Part shown: positions 26,603 to 34,224 of the stretch, one piece after another
How positions within the stretch are numbered: the stretch's first letter is position 1
Layout of the letters: every line of letters starts with the position of its first letter
Assembly: GCA_002391195.1 (NCBI GenBank)
Contig: DGRZ01000089.1
Coordinates: 1-46,783 of the forward strand
Direction of reading: 5' to 3'
DNA: 46,783 nucleotides
From: Fibrobacter sp. UBA4375
Lineage (GTDB): Bacteria > Fibrobacterota > Fibrobacteria > Fibrobacterales > Fibrobacteraceae
Program-made: the position numbers and the translations under genes
Notes under the pieces: generated by a model
The model's database searches: none
Told to the model about the DNA's origin: nothing
Seen by the model: only the letters and a program-made list of their open reading frames with translations

Positions 26603-27442
26603 TTATCGGGTAACCGTTTCTCGATATATATCGGCAAGGGAAATACCGCGTGTTCTCAAAGAGCCTACAGGAATTCCTGCCGACAAAAGTGCTTTATGCA
26701 CAGCACTTTTTTCTACCTCGGTCGAGACTTCAATTTCAAAACGTCTTGCCTTATCGGCCACCATCTGTATTTCTTTCTGCAGGTTTCCTGAACGCAAAAC
26801 GACGCCCTTGTCAATAATGGCGAAATCAGTAGCTTCCGATTCCATTTCTGCCAAAATATGAGAACACACTATCGCCGAGCCTCCTAGTTCACGACGCCAG
26901 GTGCCGATATAGTTCCACACCCGTTCGCGGGATTCCGGGTCCAGGTTCGCCACAGGTTCATCGAGAATCAAGACCTTTGGCCGATGCACAAGAGCACGGG
27001 CAAGTTGCAATTTCTGCCTATTTCCAAGTGATAGCTGAGACAATTTCATATCCATTGCAGGACCATTTAGTTTAACCAAAATATCCTTGCTGCGACCCAA
27101 CGCCTCAGATCGTCCAATTCCATAGAAACCCGCAAAATAGCACAAATATTCCGCTACGGTCAGTCGGAGGTAAACCCCCGGATTTTCCAGAAGGACGCCA
27201 AGCTTGTTCGAATCCAAGAAGCCCTTTTCGTTTTGGTAAGCAGGTGCTATTTTCAGTGTTCCCGTATAATGCGGCAGCCTTCCGCACAATAGTCTCATCA
27301 GCGTTGTCTTGCCTGCCCCATTGGGTCCAAGAAGAGCAAAGAAAGAACCCTCCTCTATTTCCAAGGACAGGTCCTTTAATGCAAAGTTCTCGGACTTCGG
27401 ATACTTAAAGCTCAAGTCCTTTATAGAAACAAGACTAGGCAT
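26603..27442 (-). CDS. ABC transporter ATP-binding protein
   Basis: 279 residues from ATG 27442 (TGATG overlap with the gene before; TTG 27445 also possible). Walker A GPNGAGKTT (near 39-47), signature LSLGNRQKLQLARAL, Walker B VLILDEPVANLD and the switch histidine in CSHILAEME are intact. The Q-loop position reads LLENPG, as in several ABC-2 type drug or polysaccharide exporters (CcmA/NatA-like). A C-terminal alpha/beta extension of about 60 residues follows. No membrane permease gene is adjacent, so the partner is unknown. The preceding 74-residue gene is translationally coupled. Confidence 0.88.
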   Translation of the reverse strand: MPSLVSIKDLSFKYPKSENFALKDLSLEIEEGSFFALLGPNGAGKTTLMRLLCGRLPHYTGTLKIAPAYQNEKGFLDSNKLGVLLENPGVYLRLTVAEYLCYFAGFYGIGRSEALGRSKDILVKLNGPAMDMKLSQLSLGNRQKLQLARALVHRPKVLILDEPVANLDPESRERVWNYIGTWRRELGGSAIVCSHILAEMESEATDFAIIDKGVVLRSGNLQKEIQMVADKARRFEIEVSTEVEKSAVHKALLSAGIPVGSLRTRGISLADIYRETVTR

Positions 27443-27666
27443 CAATCATCCTCAACAGGAAATAGTTCTTCGCGACGAAACGCCTTTTCCGGATTAACCA
27501 GGCGGTTGAGCGCCTCGGTAAGCAAGTCTTGGGTGTGGCGCGGAACCGGCTTTTTTCCGAGCCTGGCCTTTTGCACCATCTTGTGGTTCATGTTTCCGGG
27601 CAACTGTTCCACCACATCGTGATTGGTCCAGTTTCCGGCCGAAAGAATCTCGTCAACCTTCGTCAT
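27442..27666 (-). CDS. Small protein, possible DNA-binding type, unknown function
   Basis: 74 residues: soluble, basic in the middle and acidic at the end. The stretch NHKMVQKARLGKKPVPRHTQDLLTEALNRL looks like part of a lambda-repressor-type helix-turn-helix (small residues at the turn, then the PxxTQDLLTEALN helix), but it is too short for a firm call. Its stop shares a base with the ABC ATPase start (TGATG), so the two are coupled. It could be a regulator of the ABC gene. The ribosome site before ATG 27666 is weak (AGGC). Confidence 0.5.
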   Translation of the reverse strand: MTKVDEILSAGNWTNHDVVEQLPGNMNHKMVQKARLGKKPVPRHTQDLLTEALNRLVNPEKAFRREELFPVEDD

Positions 27667-27677
27667 GCCTATAAATT

Positions 27678-27709
27678 AGAAAAAGCCCTGGGATAAACCC
27701 AGGGCTTTT
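27678..27709 (-). terminator. Intrinsic terminator after ompA-like gene
   Basis: A perfect 12-bp stem AAAAGCCCTGGG / CCCAGGGCTTTT with a 5-base loop lies about 20 bases beyond the stop at 27730. On the minus strand it runs into TTTTT. It separates the porin from the small gene and ABC gene downstream. Confidence 0.88.
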
Positions 27710-27729
27710 CAAAGATTCAGTAGAAGACC

Positions 27730-30303
27730 TTATTCAGTGAAGGTGGCCACGCACTTGGTTCCATCGTCATCCGGCGTCACGTAGTGCATTTCGATACGGC
27801 GGTTCTCTTCACGACCGTCTGCCGTCTTGTTGTCGGCCACAGGAGCGGTATCACCGCAGCCCACAGCCTTAATGCGGTTCTTCTTCACACCGGACTTGAT
27901 AAGCAGGTTCATCACCGCCTTGGCACGGTCAAGAGACAGCTTCTGGTTCTTGGCGGCCTTACCAACGTTATCAGTGTGGCCCTGGATAACGATGTTCAAA
28001 TCCTTGTAGCGGTCTTCGGTGGTGAGCTTCTTAGCCACGCCCTTCAGCACCGTCTTGGCGTTGGATTCGAGAGTAGCCTTGCCGCTCTTGAAGGTCACGC
28101 CCGTGAGCTTTTCAGGAGCCTGGACAGGGCAGCCATGGCCATCGGCACCCGGTTCATCCGGGCAACGGTCAATACCCTTACAGACATTTTCGAACTGCTT
28201 CTGGAGTTTCTTTGTAGCAACCCATTCAGAGCAGGCGCCATCGCCATCTGGGTCAGGATCGTCATCGAAGGGGCAACCCTTGTTCCAAGCAGGACCATTT
28301 TCAGTCGGGCAACGGTCCGGTGTCTTGGTGGGGCAGATATCCTTGAACTGATCGTGCATGGACTTTTCGAAGACCCAGGAGGCGCAGAGAGAGTCACCAT
28401 CGGCATCCGGATTATCCATGGGGCATCCCTTCGCCCATTCAGGACCTGCTTCTGTCGGGCACTGGTCAACTCCCTTACAGATATCGTCGAACTGTTCCTG
28501 CATCTTCTTCTCGGTCACCCAAGCGTCGCAAATGCCGTCACCATCAGTATCGGGTTCACCCAGCGGGCAACCTTCGTTATTTGCCGGACCAGATTCGGTC
28601 GGGCACTTGTCGATACCCTTACAAGACTTTTCGATAAACCACTTCTTGGCGATTTCCTGGTCCTCGGCAGCCTTTTCGAAGTAGTAACCCATCTTCTTTT
28701 CGGTCACCCAAGCATCGCAAAGACCGTCACCGTCCACGTCGGGATCATCCCACGGACAACCCTTGTTGGCCTTGGTACCAGCTTCGCCCGGGCACATGTC
28801 GTAGCCGGCGCAAACATTGCTAAAGCTGCTTGCAACACCTTCATCGATCACCCACGGAGAGCACATACCGTCACCATCCGGGTCGGGCTGCTTGGTCTTA
28901 CAACCATTAAACTCAATCGGACCAGGCTGTGCCGGGCATTCATCGATACCATCACAGATGTCCTTGAACTTCTTGGTCATCTTCTTCTGGGAAACCCACG
29001 GGTCACAGACGCCGTCCTTATCCGGGTCGGGGTCATCCAGTTCGCAACCGTCTTCACCTTCACCCGGTTCGTTGGGGCATTCGTCGACACCTTCGCAGAT
29101 GTCGGAAAATTCGTCTTCAAATCCCTTCTCGGCAACCCAAGAATCGCAAACGCCGTCTTCATCGGAGTCCGGATTACCCAACGGGCACCCCTGGTTCAAA
29201 CGGTGGCCCTTGTCGTCGGGGCACTTGTCTTCGTTGTCCGTCACACCGTCGCCGTCTCGGTCCTGCGGGAGCAGGAACCCGCTCCAGGTGAGACCTCCGT
29301 AGACAGTATATTCAGGATTTACACGACCAGCAGAAAGTTGGACACCTTCAGGTCGGTCTTCAGATTTCCAAGTCTTCAGGCCCGTCAACTTCTTGTCGCC
29401 ACCCAAATAGTAGGAGGCACCAACATGGATATCCAAGCCCACCGGAGTATGAAACACCAGAGCACCGGTCAACTGCTGCAATTCGAGATTTTCTTCGACA
29501 CCAGTATAAACGAACTTATCTAGCTCAATATCCATGTAGTACTCAGCAAAAACGGATAGGAAATCCACGAAATAGTATTCAGCAGCAGCACTAACAAAGG
29601 GAACATTCATAAAGACGTCTCCTTCACTGCTAGTATAGCGATAACCTCCGTTCACATGAATCAAAAACGGAATGCCATCACCACCATCCAACTTGCTAAA
29701 GTCCGCCGTTGCAGCAAGACCGAACTTCATGGTCGTAGAATTGGACCCAAAAGCTTGACCTTCACCTGTTTCCTTGTTGATATATTCCAGTTCACGAACC
29801 CAAAGGCCCTGCTTGTTCTGATCAGCTGTGGGGAACGCCGCACTAAAGAACACGGCCACGTCCATGGGTTGGTCTTCGGGCAGCGGGAAACGAATCTTCA
29901 AATCTCCCTTCACATTGCCAAGACCGCCTGTTGTACGGCCATCATCATTCACGATATTTCCATTCTGGTCAACCGTCGGGAGATTGAAAGAATCATAGTA
30001 AACGGGAATAGCCACACCTACATCAAAATAATGCCAAATACCAAGAGCAAAACCCACGTTGGCGCTCAATGCAGCAAATTTGGAAACTTCGCCCCAACCA
30101 ACCGCACCTCTAGCCCCATTCAAGTTGTTATAGCCATCGGCATAGTCCATAAGGGCAAAAAACGCCAGCTTGGAGTGTCCAAGGGACTGACCGGACTGGG
30201 TCTTGTTTACACCGACAAAGCCTTCCTTGTTCAATGTCTGTGGATGGGCCGCATAGGCGCCAACAGCCAGCGCCAAGGCCAATCCCGCAATTACTCGTTT
30301 CAT
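27730..30303 (-). CDS. OmpA-family outer-membrane protein with seven Cys-rich TSP3-type repeats
   Basis: 857 residues. Signal peptide 1-18 (ends AYA), a beta-barrel (about 25-345), an acidic calcium-binding-type repeat region (347-728) and an OmpA/MotB peptidoglycan-binding domain (about 735-845, with IQGHTDNVGKAAKNQKLSLDRAKAV and GREENRRIE). It would anchor the outer membrane to the cell wall and hold a stiff linker. The repeats begin with PDxDGDG, as in thrombospondin type 3, but each is extended to about 47 residues and carries four cysteines. AAGGAG lies 8 bases before the ATG. A monocistronic unit with its own terminator. Probably abundant, judging by the strong ribosome site (inference). 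Confidence 0.9.
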   Translation of the reverse strand: MKRVIAGLALALAVGAYAAHPQTLNKEGFVGVNKTQSGQSLGHSKLAFFALMDYADGYNNLNGARGAVGWGEVSKFAALSANVGFALGIWHYFDVGVAIPVYYDSFNLPTVDQNGNIVNDDGRTTGGLGNVKGDLKIRFPLPEDQPMDVAVFFSAAFPTADQNKQGLWVRELEYINKETGEGQAFGSNSTTMKFGLAATADFSKLDGGDGIPFLIHVNGGYRYTSSEGDVFMNVPFVSAAAEYYFVDFLSVFAEYYMDIELDKFVYTGVEENLELQQLTGALVFHTPVGLDIHVGASYYLGGDKKLTGLKTWKSEDRPEGVQLSAGRVNPEYTVYGGLTWSGFLLPQDRDGDGVTDNEDKCPDDKGHRLNQGCPLGNPDSDEDGVCDSWVAEKGFEDEFSDICEGVDECPNEPGEGEDGCELDDPDPDKDGVCDPWVSQKKMTKKFKDICDGIDECPAQPGPIEFNGCKTKQPDPDGDGMCSPWVIDEGVASSFSNVCAGYDMCPGEAGTKANKGCPWDDPDVDGDGLCDAWVTEKKMGYYFEKAAEDQEIAKKWFIEKSCKGIDKCPTESGPANNEGCPLGEPDTDGDGICDAWVTEKKMQEQFDDICKGVDQCPTEAGPEWAKGCPMDNPDADGDSLCASWVFEKSMHDQFKDICPTKTPDRCPTENGPAWNKGCPFDDDPDPDGDGACSEWVATKKLQKQFENVCKGIDRCPDEPGADGHGCPVQAPEKLTGVTFKSGKATLESNAKTVLKGVAKKLTTEDRYKDLNIVIQGHTDNVGKAAKNQKLSLDRAKAVMNLLIKSGVKKNRIKAVGCGDTAPVADNKTADGREENRRIEMHYVTPDDDGTKCVATFTE
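28125..29172 (-). repeat. Seven tandem repeats of an extended TSP3-like unit
   Basis: Within the OmpA-type gene, units begin at residues 378, 425, 473, 521, 584, 632 and 683, spaced 47-51 residues apart, except one of 63 that carries an insert. Consensus: PDxDGDGxCDxWV, a short amphipathic helix (EKKMxxxF), DIC.G.D.CP, then GP....GCP. The DNA is repeated too, but is coding and too diverged to be a CRISPR array. Confidence 0.9.
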
Positions 30304-30364
30304 AGAGTCTCCTTAATGAGGGTATTTCCCAATACTTTCGCCAAAATATAGCTTTTACAGCCCT

Positions 30365-30383
30365 ATATTCCATATTGGAATAT
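30365..30383. promoter_or_regulatory. Operator-like palindrome upstream of the ompA-type gene
   Basis: ATATTCCA-TAT-TGGAATAT is a perfect 8-bp inverted repeat with a 3-base centre. It lies 62 bases before the ATG, just upstream of a TATATT that could be the -10. Size and symmetry fit a dimeric regulator, which I cannot name. Confidence 0.55.
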
Positions 30384-30462
30384 GTAAAATGAGATAAATA
30401 GCACACATTTCATCCGCTTTTTTCGCTTTGTTTACGAAAAATTACAGCGTTTCCCCGTTTTT

Positions 30463-31128
30463 TTACAGGAATTTCTCGAAAATATCCGGATACATACGAC
30501 ACAGGCTGGTAAGGCCACACCTGCTGATGATAAGGTGGTCTATCACGGGTATCTGGACAATCCTCCCTGCAGAGCACATCATCCTTGTCAAATGCAGATC
30601 CTCTTCACTTGGTTCTGAACTTCCTGAAGGGTGGTTATGGACCAAAATCACCGACACCGCCCTGTCCTCTATGGCATGGACAAATGTTTCACGCGGGTGT
30701 ACCAGAGTTTGGTTTACAAGACCGGTAGTCAGTTCATGGATGTTGATGACCACATTGGATGAATTCAAGGTCACCAGGACCATGTGCTCCTGATTTTCGT
30801 ACTTGAGATAAGAAAGCCTCGGTTCCAGATCTTCGGGGGTAATGACATTGATAGCGCGGGCCCCCAACATATAGCGGGATGAAAGTTCAAGACAAGCAAG
30901 GACTTTCGAAGCTTTCGCTCGACCAAGACCACGAACCTTCAAAAGTTCCTTCATTGTCGGGAACTCGTTTACCGTCGACAGGTAGTCCGAAAGGTTACGG
31001 GACAGTTGGAACACATCGCAATTGGAACACCCGCTACCAAGAACCAGGGCCAAAAGTTCCTCATTGTTCAGGGCGCCCACGCCCTTTTGTTGCATTTTTT
31101 CTCTGGGCAAAAGATTTTGTTCGCTCAT
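30463..31128 (-). CDS. radC: RadC-like JAMM-domain protein
   Basis: 221 residues from ATG 31128, chosen because AAGGAGG lies 4 bases before it; the frame is open to 31260, but that part would cross a terminator hairpin. It has the RadC N-terminal helix-hairpin-helix region (KVRGLGRAKASKVLACLEL) and the JAMM metal site HNHPSG...SEEDLHLT with IPVIDHLII. The early role in repair is doubtful; the family is better described as a predicted metal-dependent nuclease or peptidase. No repair genes are adjacent. Stop codon at 30463 is followed by an AT-rich gap of 160 bases before the ompA-type gene. Confidence 0.9.
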   Translation of the reverse strand: MSEQNLLPREKMQQKGVGALNNEELLALVLGSGCSNCDVFQLSRNLSDYLSTVNEFPTMKELLKVRGLGRAKASKVLACLELSSRYMLGARAINVITPEDLEPRLSYLKYENQEHMVLVTLNSSNVVINIHELTTGLVNQTLVHPRETFVHAIEDRAVSVILVHNHPSGSSEPSEEDLHLTRMMCSAGRIVQIPVIDHLIISRCGLTSLCRMYPDIFEKFL

Positions 31129-31140
31129 GATTCCTCCTTG

Positions 31141-31170
31141 AAAAAAAAGAGCGCCTACGTAATAGACGCT
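31141..31170 (-). terminator. Intrinsic terminator in the radC leader
   Basis: On the minus strand AGCGTCTA-TTACG-TAGGCGCT is followed by C and eight T's, then immediately by CAAGGAGG and the radC start. It probably ends the peptidase transcript that begins upstream. Its closeness to the radC ribosome site means that any radC transcript starting upstream would have to pass it. Confidence 0.8.
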
Positions 31171-31238
31171 TTTTTCAGGAGAAATATGCCAAGCGAATAA
31201 AAATTTTACATTGGATGATTGAAAGCCACGCCGATTAG

Positions 31239-32267
31239 CTAACGAGACACCTGTTCCCACAATTTGCGAGATGTTACGCCGTAATGCTCCTTGAGGGATT
31301 TGTCCACATCGCCGCGGTAAAATTCCTGAATGCAGTCCTTGAACTTGAGAAACTGCTCTCTGGATGCCAACCCAGACTCAGCACGGAACATCTTCTTGAC
31401 CATTTCCAAAGAATACCAATAAAGTTTCAACGCTTCGTCGGTCCGGGACTCCCTTACGAAAGGCGCTACAAGGGCGTCCAAGGAAGGTGGCGAACCCGAA
31501 GGGCGATTCTTGTCGTTTCGGCTTCCGTCTACAAGCTGGGCAATTCCCTCGTTCAACCACAGAGGGACCTTGGCCCTAGTCATGGCACGGACAAAGGCAT
31601 GAGTCAGTTCATGAAAAATCACGGGGCGGTAAAGTTCGCGGTACTGCATCATTCCAACGGGAATACGGAGCTTACCGTCGAAAATGGCCCCCACCCACTC
31701 TGGCCTTGGCCCTATTCCCTGATATTCAGAAGATTGGTACAAGACTACATGCATCTTGTTTTCGGGGCGGAAATCAAAGAGATGGCACAGGGAATCGTAG
31801 GCCACCTCTAAAACGGACAAAGCCTCCAACACATCGTTCCTATTCGGGCGGCCCTCGAATTCTACACGAAAATGCATGGATCGGGCAATGCCCAAATCTT
31901 CCATCTCCTTGAGAAGTGATTTCGATTTCTTTTCTAGAAATTCCAGGTCTTCGTTTCTGTAATTCAAGGTTCCAATATAAGCTATGCAATCCTCGTACCG
32001 TTCCTGCTCATAAAGAGTGCCCGCTAAATGAAGTTGCAGGTTTTTATCGTCAGGAGTTTTTTCTAAAAGTGCGCGGACAGCCTTTTCCGAACACTTCCAG
32101 TCTGCCGCCTCCTGGCATTCGTTGAATTCATCCACAAGACGATTCGCCTCTTCTACGGCACGATTCTTTTTTGACACATCCATGTAGGTGTGTACACCAT
32201 AACCCAGGGCAACAATAGCGACGACGATAGCGAAAAGCGTTCGAAAAGGAGGCGGACTTTGAGTCAT
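31239..32267 (-). CDS. Membrane-anchored zinc metallopeptidase of the MA (gluzincin) type
   Basis: 342 residues from ATG 32267. An N-terminal helix (about 9-28) anchors it. A TPR-like helical region follows (about 45-125), with DWKCSEKAVRALLEKTPDDKNLQLHLAGTLYEQERYEDCIAY. The peptidase part (about 135-280) contains HELTHAFVRAM and, 20 residues later, LNEGIAQ. Those give the two histidines and the glutamates of an HExxH...E gluzincin site, as in the peptidase MA-like family. The active site faces the periplasm. Substrate unknown. No Shine-Dalgarno site; TATCTT (32279-32274) lies 6 bases before the ATG. Divergent from ychF. Confidence 0.8.
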   Translation of the reverse strand: MTQSPPPFRTLFAIVVAIVALGYGVHTYMDVSKKNRAVEEANRLVDEFNECQEAADWKCSEKAVRALLEKTPDDKNLQLHLAGTLYEQERYEDCIAYIGTLNYRNEDLEFLEKKSKSLLKEMEDLGIARSMHFRVEFEGRPNRNDVLEALSVLEVAYDSLCHLFDFRPENKMHVVLYQSSEYQGIGPRPEWVGAIFDGKLRIPVGMMQYRELYRPVIFHELTHAFVRAMTRAKVPLWLNEGIAQLVDGSRNDKNRPSGSPPSLDALVAPFVRESRTDEALKLYWYSLEMVKKMFRAESGLASREQFLKFKDCIQEFYRGDVDKSLKEHYGVTSRKLWEQVSR

Positions 32268-32351
32268 AGCCAAAAGATAGCAAGTGGATTATTCTAGATT
32301 TAGCCCCGAAAACAGAAGAACGGTGCATTTTTTGCGCCATAGGAGATTATC

Positions 32352-33449
32352 ATGGGTTTCAAGTGCGGTATCGTAGGCCTCCCCAACGTAGGCAAGTCCA
32401 CCATCTTTAACGCCATCACCAACGCCGGCGCCGAAGCCGCGAACTACCCCTTCTGCACCATCGAGCCGAACGTGGGCATGGTGAGTGTGCCGGACAGCCG
32501 CCTCGACGAACTGGTCAAGGTTTACAACCCGAAATCCATTGTCCCCGCCGTTACAGAATTCGTGGACATCGCTGGTCTCGTGAAAGGGGCTGCCCAAGGA
32601 GAAGGCCTAGGCAACCAGTTCCTCACCCACATCCGCGAATGCGAAGCTATTATGGAAGTCATCCGCTGCTTCGATGACGAAAACATCGTGCACGTGAGCG
32701 GTTCCGTGGACCCGGTCCGGGATGTAGAAATCATCGAAACCGAACTGATTTTGAAAGACCTGGATTCCGTAGAAAAGCGTCTCGCTACCGAAGCCAAGGG
32801 AGCCCGCACAGGCAACGCCGAAGCCAAGGCCCGTCTCGCCGCCTGCGAAAAACTCCGGGACACCTTCCAAGAAGGCAAGGCCGCCCGCACCGTAATGCAC
32901 GATAGCGAAGAAATGGAGGGCATCGTGAAAGACCTGGCTCTTCTCACCGCTAAGCCCCTCTTCTACTGCGCCAACGTAAAAGAAGACGACATTCTCACCG
33001 GCAACGCCTACGTGGAAAAGCTGAAAGAATACGCCGCAGCAAGCGGTCACGAAGTCATCATGATCAGCGGAAAGATTGAAGAAGAACTTTCCGCCATGGA
33101 ACCTGCGGACAAGGCGGAGTTCTTAAAGGAACTGGGCATGAAGGAGTCAGGTCTGGACGCCGTGGTGCGCAAGGGCTACGAAATTCTCGGACTGCGCACT
33201 TTCTTTACTGCCGGCGAAAAGGAATGCCGCGCCTGGACATTCCACGCAGGCTACAAGGCCCCGCAGTGCGCAGGTGTCATCCACACCGACTTCGAGCGCG
33301 GCTTCATCCGTGCAGAAACCTTAAGCTACGCCGACTTCTTGAAGCACGGCAGCTGGAACGCCGCGAAGGAAGCGGGCCTCGTCCGCACCGAAGGCAAGGA
33401 CTACCTGGTGCAAGACGGCGACATCATGTACTTCTTGTTCAATGTGTAG
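32352..33449 (+). CDS. ychF: Redox-regulated ATPase YchF (Obg family)
   Basis: 365 residues, full length. P-loop GLPNVGKST (8-16), switch II DIAGLVKGA, the altered G4 motif NVKE that gives ATP preference, and the C-terminal TGS-like region with FTAGEKECRAWTFHAGYKAPQCAGVIHTDFERGFIRAE. It is cytoplasmic, binds the ribosome and is linked to stress control. TAGGAG precedes the ATG by 7 bases. Codon use is strongly biased (many GAA, AAG, GCC), as expected for a well-expressed housekeeping gene. Confidence 0.97.
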   Translation: MGFKCGIVGLPNVGKSTIFNAITNAGAEAANYPFCTIEPNVGMVSVPDSRLDELVKVYNPKSIVPAVTEFVDIAGLVKGAAQGEGLGNQFLTHIRECEAIMEVIRCFDDENIVHVSGSVDPVRDVEIIETELILKDLDSVEKRLATEAKGARTGNAEAKARLAACEKLRDTFQEGKAARTVMHDSEEMEGIVKDLALLTAKPLFYCANVKEDDILTGNAYVEKLKEYAAASGHEVIMISGKIEEELSAMEPADKAEFLKELGMKESGLDAVVRKGYEILGLRTFFTAGEKECRAWTFHAGYKAPQCAGVIHTDFERGFIRAETLSYADFLKHGSWNAAKEAGLVRTEGKDYLVQDGDIMYFLFNV

Positions 33450-33489
33450 TTAGGGGTTAGAGACTAGGATCTAGGGGCTAGGTGGTAGG
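33450..33489 (+). repeat. TAG-rich intergenic repeat after ychF
   Basis: Begins right after the ychF stop with TTAGGGGTTAGAG, and contains 20 bases (33458-33477) identical to those after the cyclophilin gene at 12477-12496. Both copies sit in the same orientation behind a plus-strand stop codon. Confidence 0.65.
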
Positions 33490-33492
33490 AAC

Positions 33493-33586
33493 GTCATCCT
33501 GGGCACGAAGGGCCCGGGATTCATACTTTTCATACCTATGCTTGTATAAAACAGTATGGTTCCTCGGCCTTTGGGCCAAGGATGAC
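33493..33586. repeat. Imperfect inverted repeat with GTCATCC ends
   Basis: The left arm (33493-33524) starts GTCATCCTGGGC and reads on through GGGCCCGGGATTCATA. The right arm (33555-33586) gives on the minus strand GTCATCCTTGGCCCAAAGGCCGAGG..CCATA. The arms are diverged copies around an AT-rich centre, so the unit could fold as one hairpin. It resembles a small non-coding palindromic element. It separates ychF (+) from the minus-strand membrane protein gene. Confidence 0.55.
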
Positions 33587-33621
33587 ATTACTCACAACTG
33601 ATTACTGATAACTCACTACTA

Positions 33622-34224
33622 TTAGTTCTTACCCTGTTCTGCCGCATTTTTCGCAGATCGTTTCGCCCGTAAGTCATCTATAATCGGGCGGGCAATGCAG
33701 GCCAGGTTCATGGCCGTTCCAATCAAAATCAGTACACTGGCACAGTAGATTCCAACTCCAGGATCTACGCGAAGTACATTCATACCGATCGTATTACAAA
33801 GAGCCCCGATTTGGGAAAGTACCGCCCATAGCGAGAACATAGAAAGCATGCCCAAAGCAAGAGAGCCTAGGGAGGCGTAATAGCCAAAGGGCGCAAGCAG
33901 TGCAAAGACCGCAGCCAGCAACAACGCCGCTACAATGCCGAACAAGTGGAGCATGGGTTCCATCTTCGGGAAATTGGGGATAAAGTCCTTGAACCGCTCA
34001 ATAGACCTTGGGTTTCCCTCTTCCATCTTTTTTAGCAAACTCGTCGCCGGTTCCTTGAGTTCGGTACCCAAGTCAAGGCCAAGAGCGATCTCGTACATGG
34101 AGGGTTCTGCAATGACCTGATCGGTGCAAGACACATTTGCTAGCGGCATCAACAAACCCAAAATGGCCAATAGATAAGGTAAGCCAACCAGCCTCTGGAA
34201 AAGCCTAAAATACTTGTTGGGCAT
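33622..34224 (-). CDS. Inner-membrane protein of unknown function
   Basis: 200 residues with four predicted membrane helices: about 14-30, 90-115, 117-140 and 155-178. A soluble loop of about 55 residues (32-88) follows the first helix and starts with a cysteine (NVSCTDQ), which would lie outside the membrane. The C-terminus is basic (DDLRAKRSAKNAAEQGKN) and probably cytoplasmic. No family recognised. It shares one base with the preceding SUMF1-type gene (TAATG), so the two are coupled and may work together at the envelope. Confidence 0.7.
   Translation of the reverse strand: MPNKYFRLFQRLVGLPYLLAILGLLMPLANVSCTDQVIAEPSMYEIALGLDLGTELKEPATSLLKKMEEGNPRSIERFKDFIPNFPKMEPMLHLFGIVAALLLAAVFALLAPFGYYASLGSLALGMLSMFSLWAVLSQIGALCNTIGMNVLRVDPGVGIYCASVLILIGTAMNLACIARPIIDDLRAKRSAKNAAEQGKN

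Noticed and set aside
28125..29172. Regular DNA repeats that could suggest a CRISPR array
   Set aside because: The spacing is about 140-190 bases, the repeats are diverged and coding, and they translate into the TSP3-like units. No cas genes.
27784..29523. Long plus-strand frame (579 residues) with repeats
   Set aside because: It lies antisense to the OmpA-type gene; the codon bias of the TSP3 repeats leaves it open. No ribosome site and no family resemblance.
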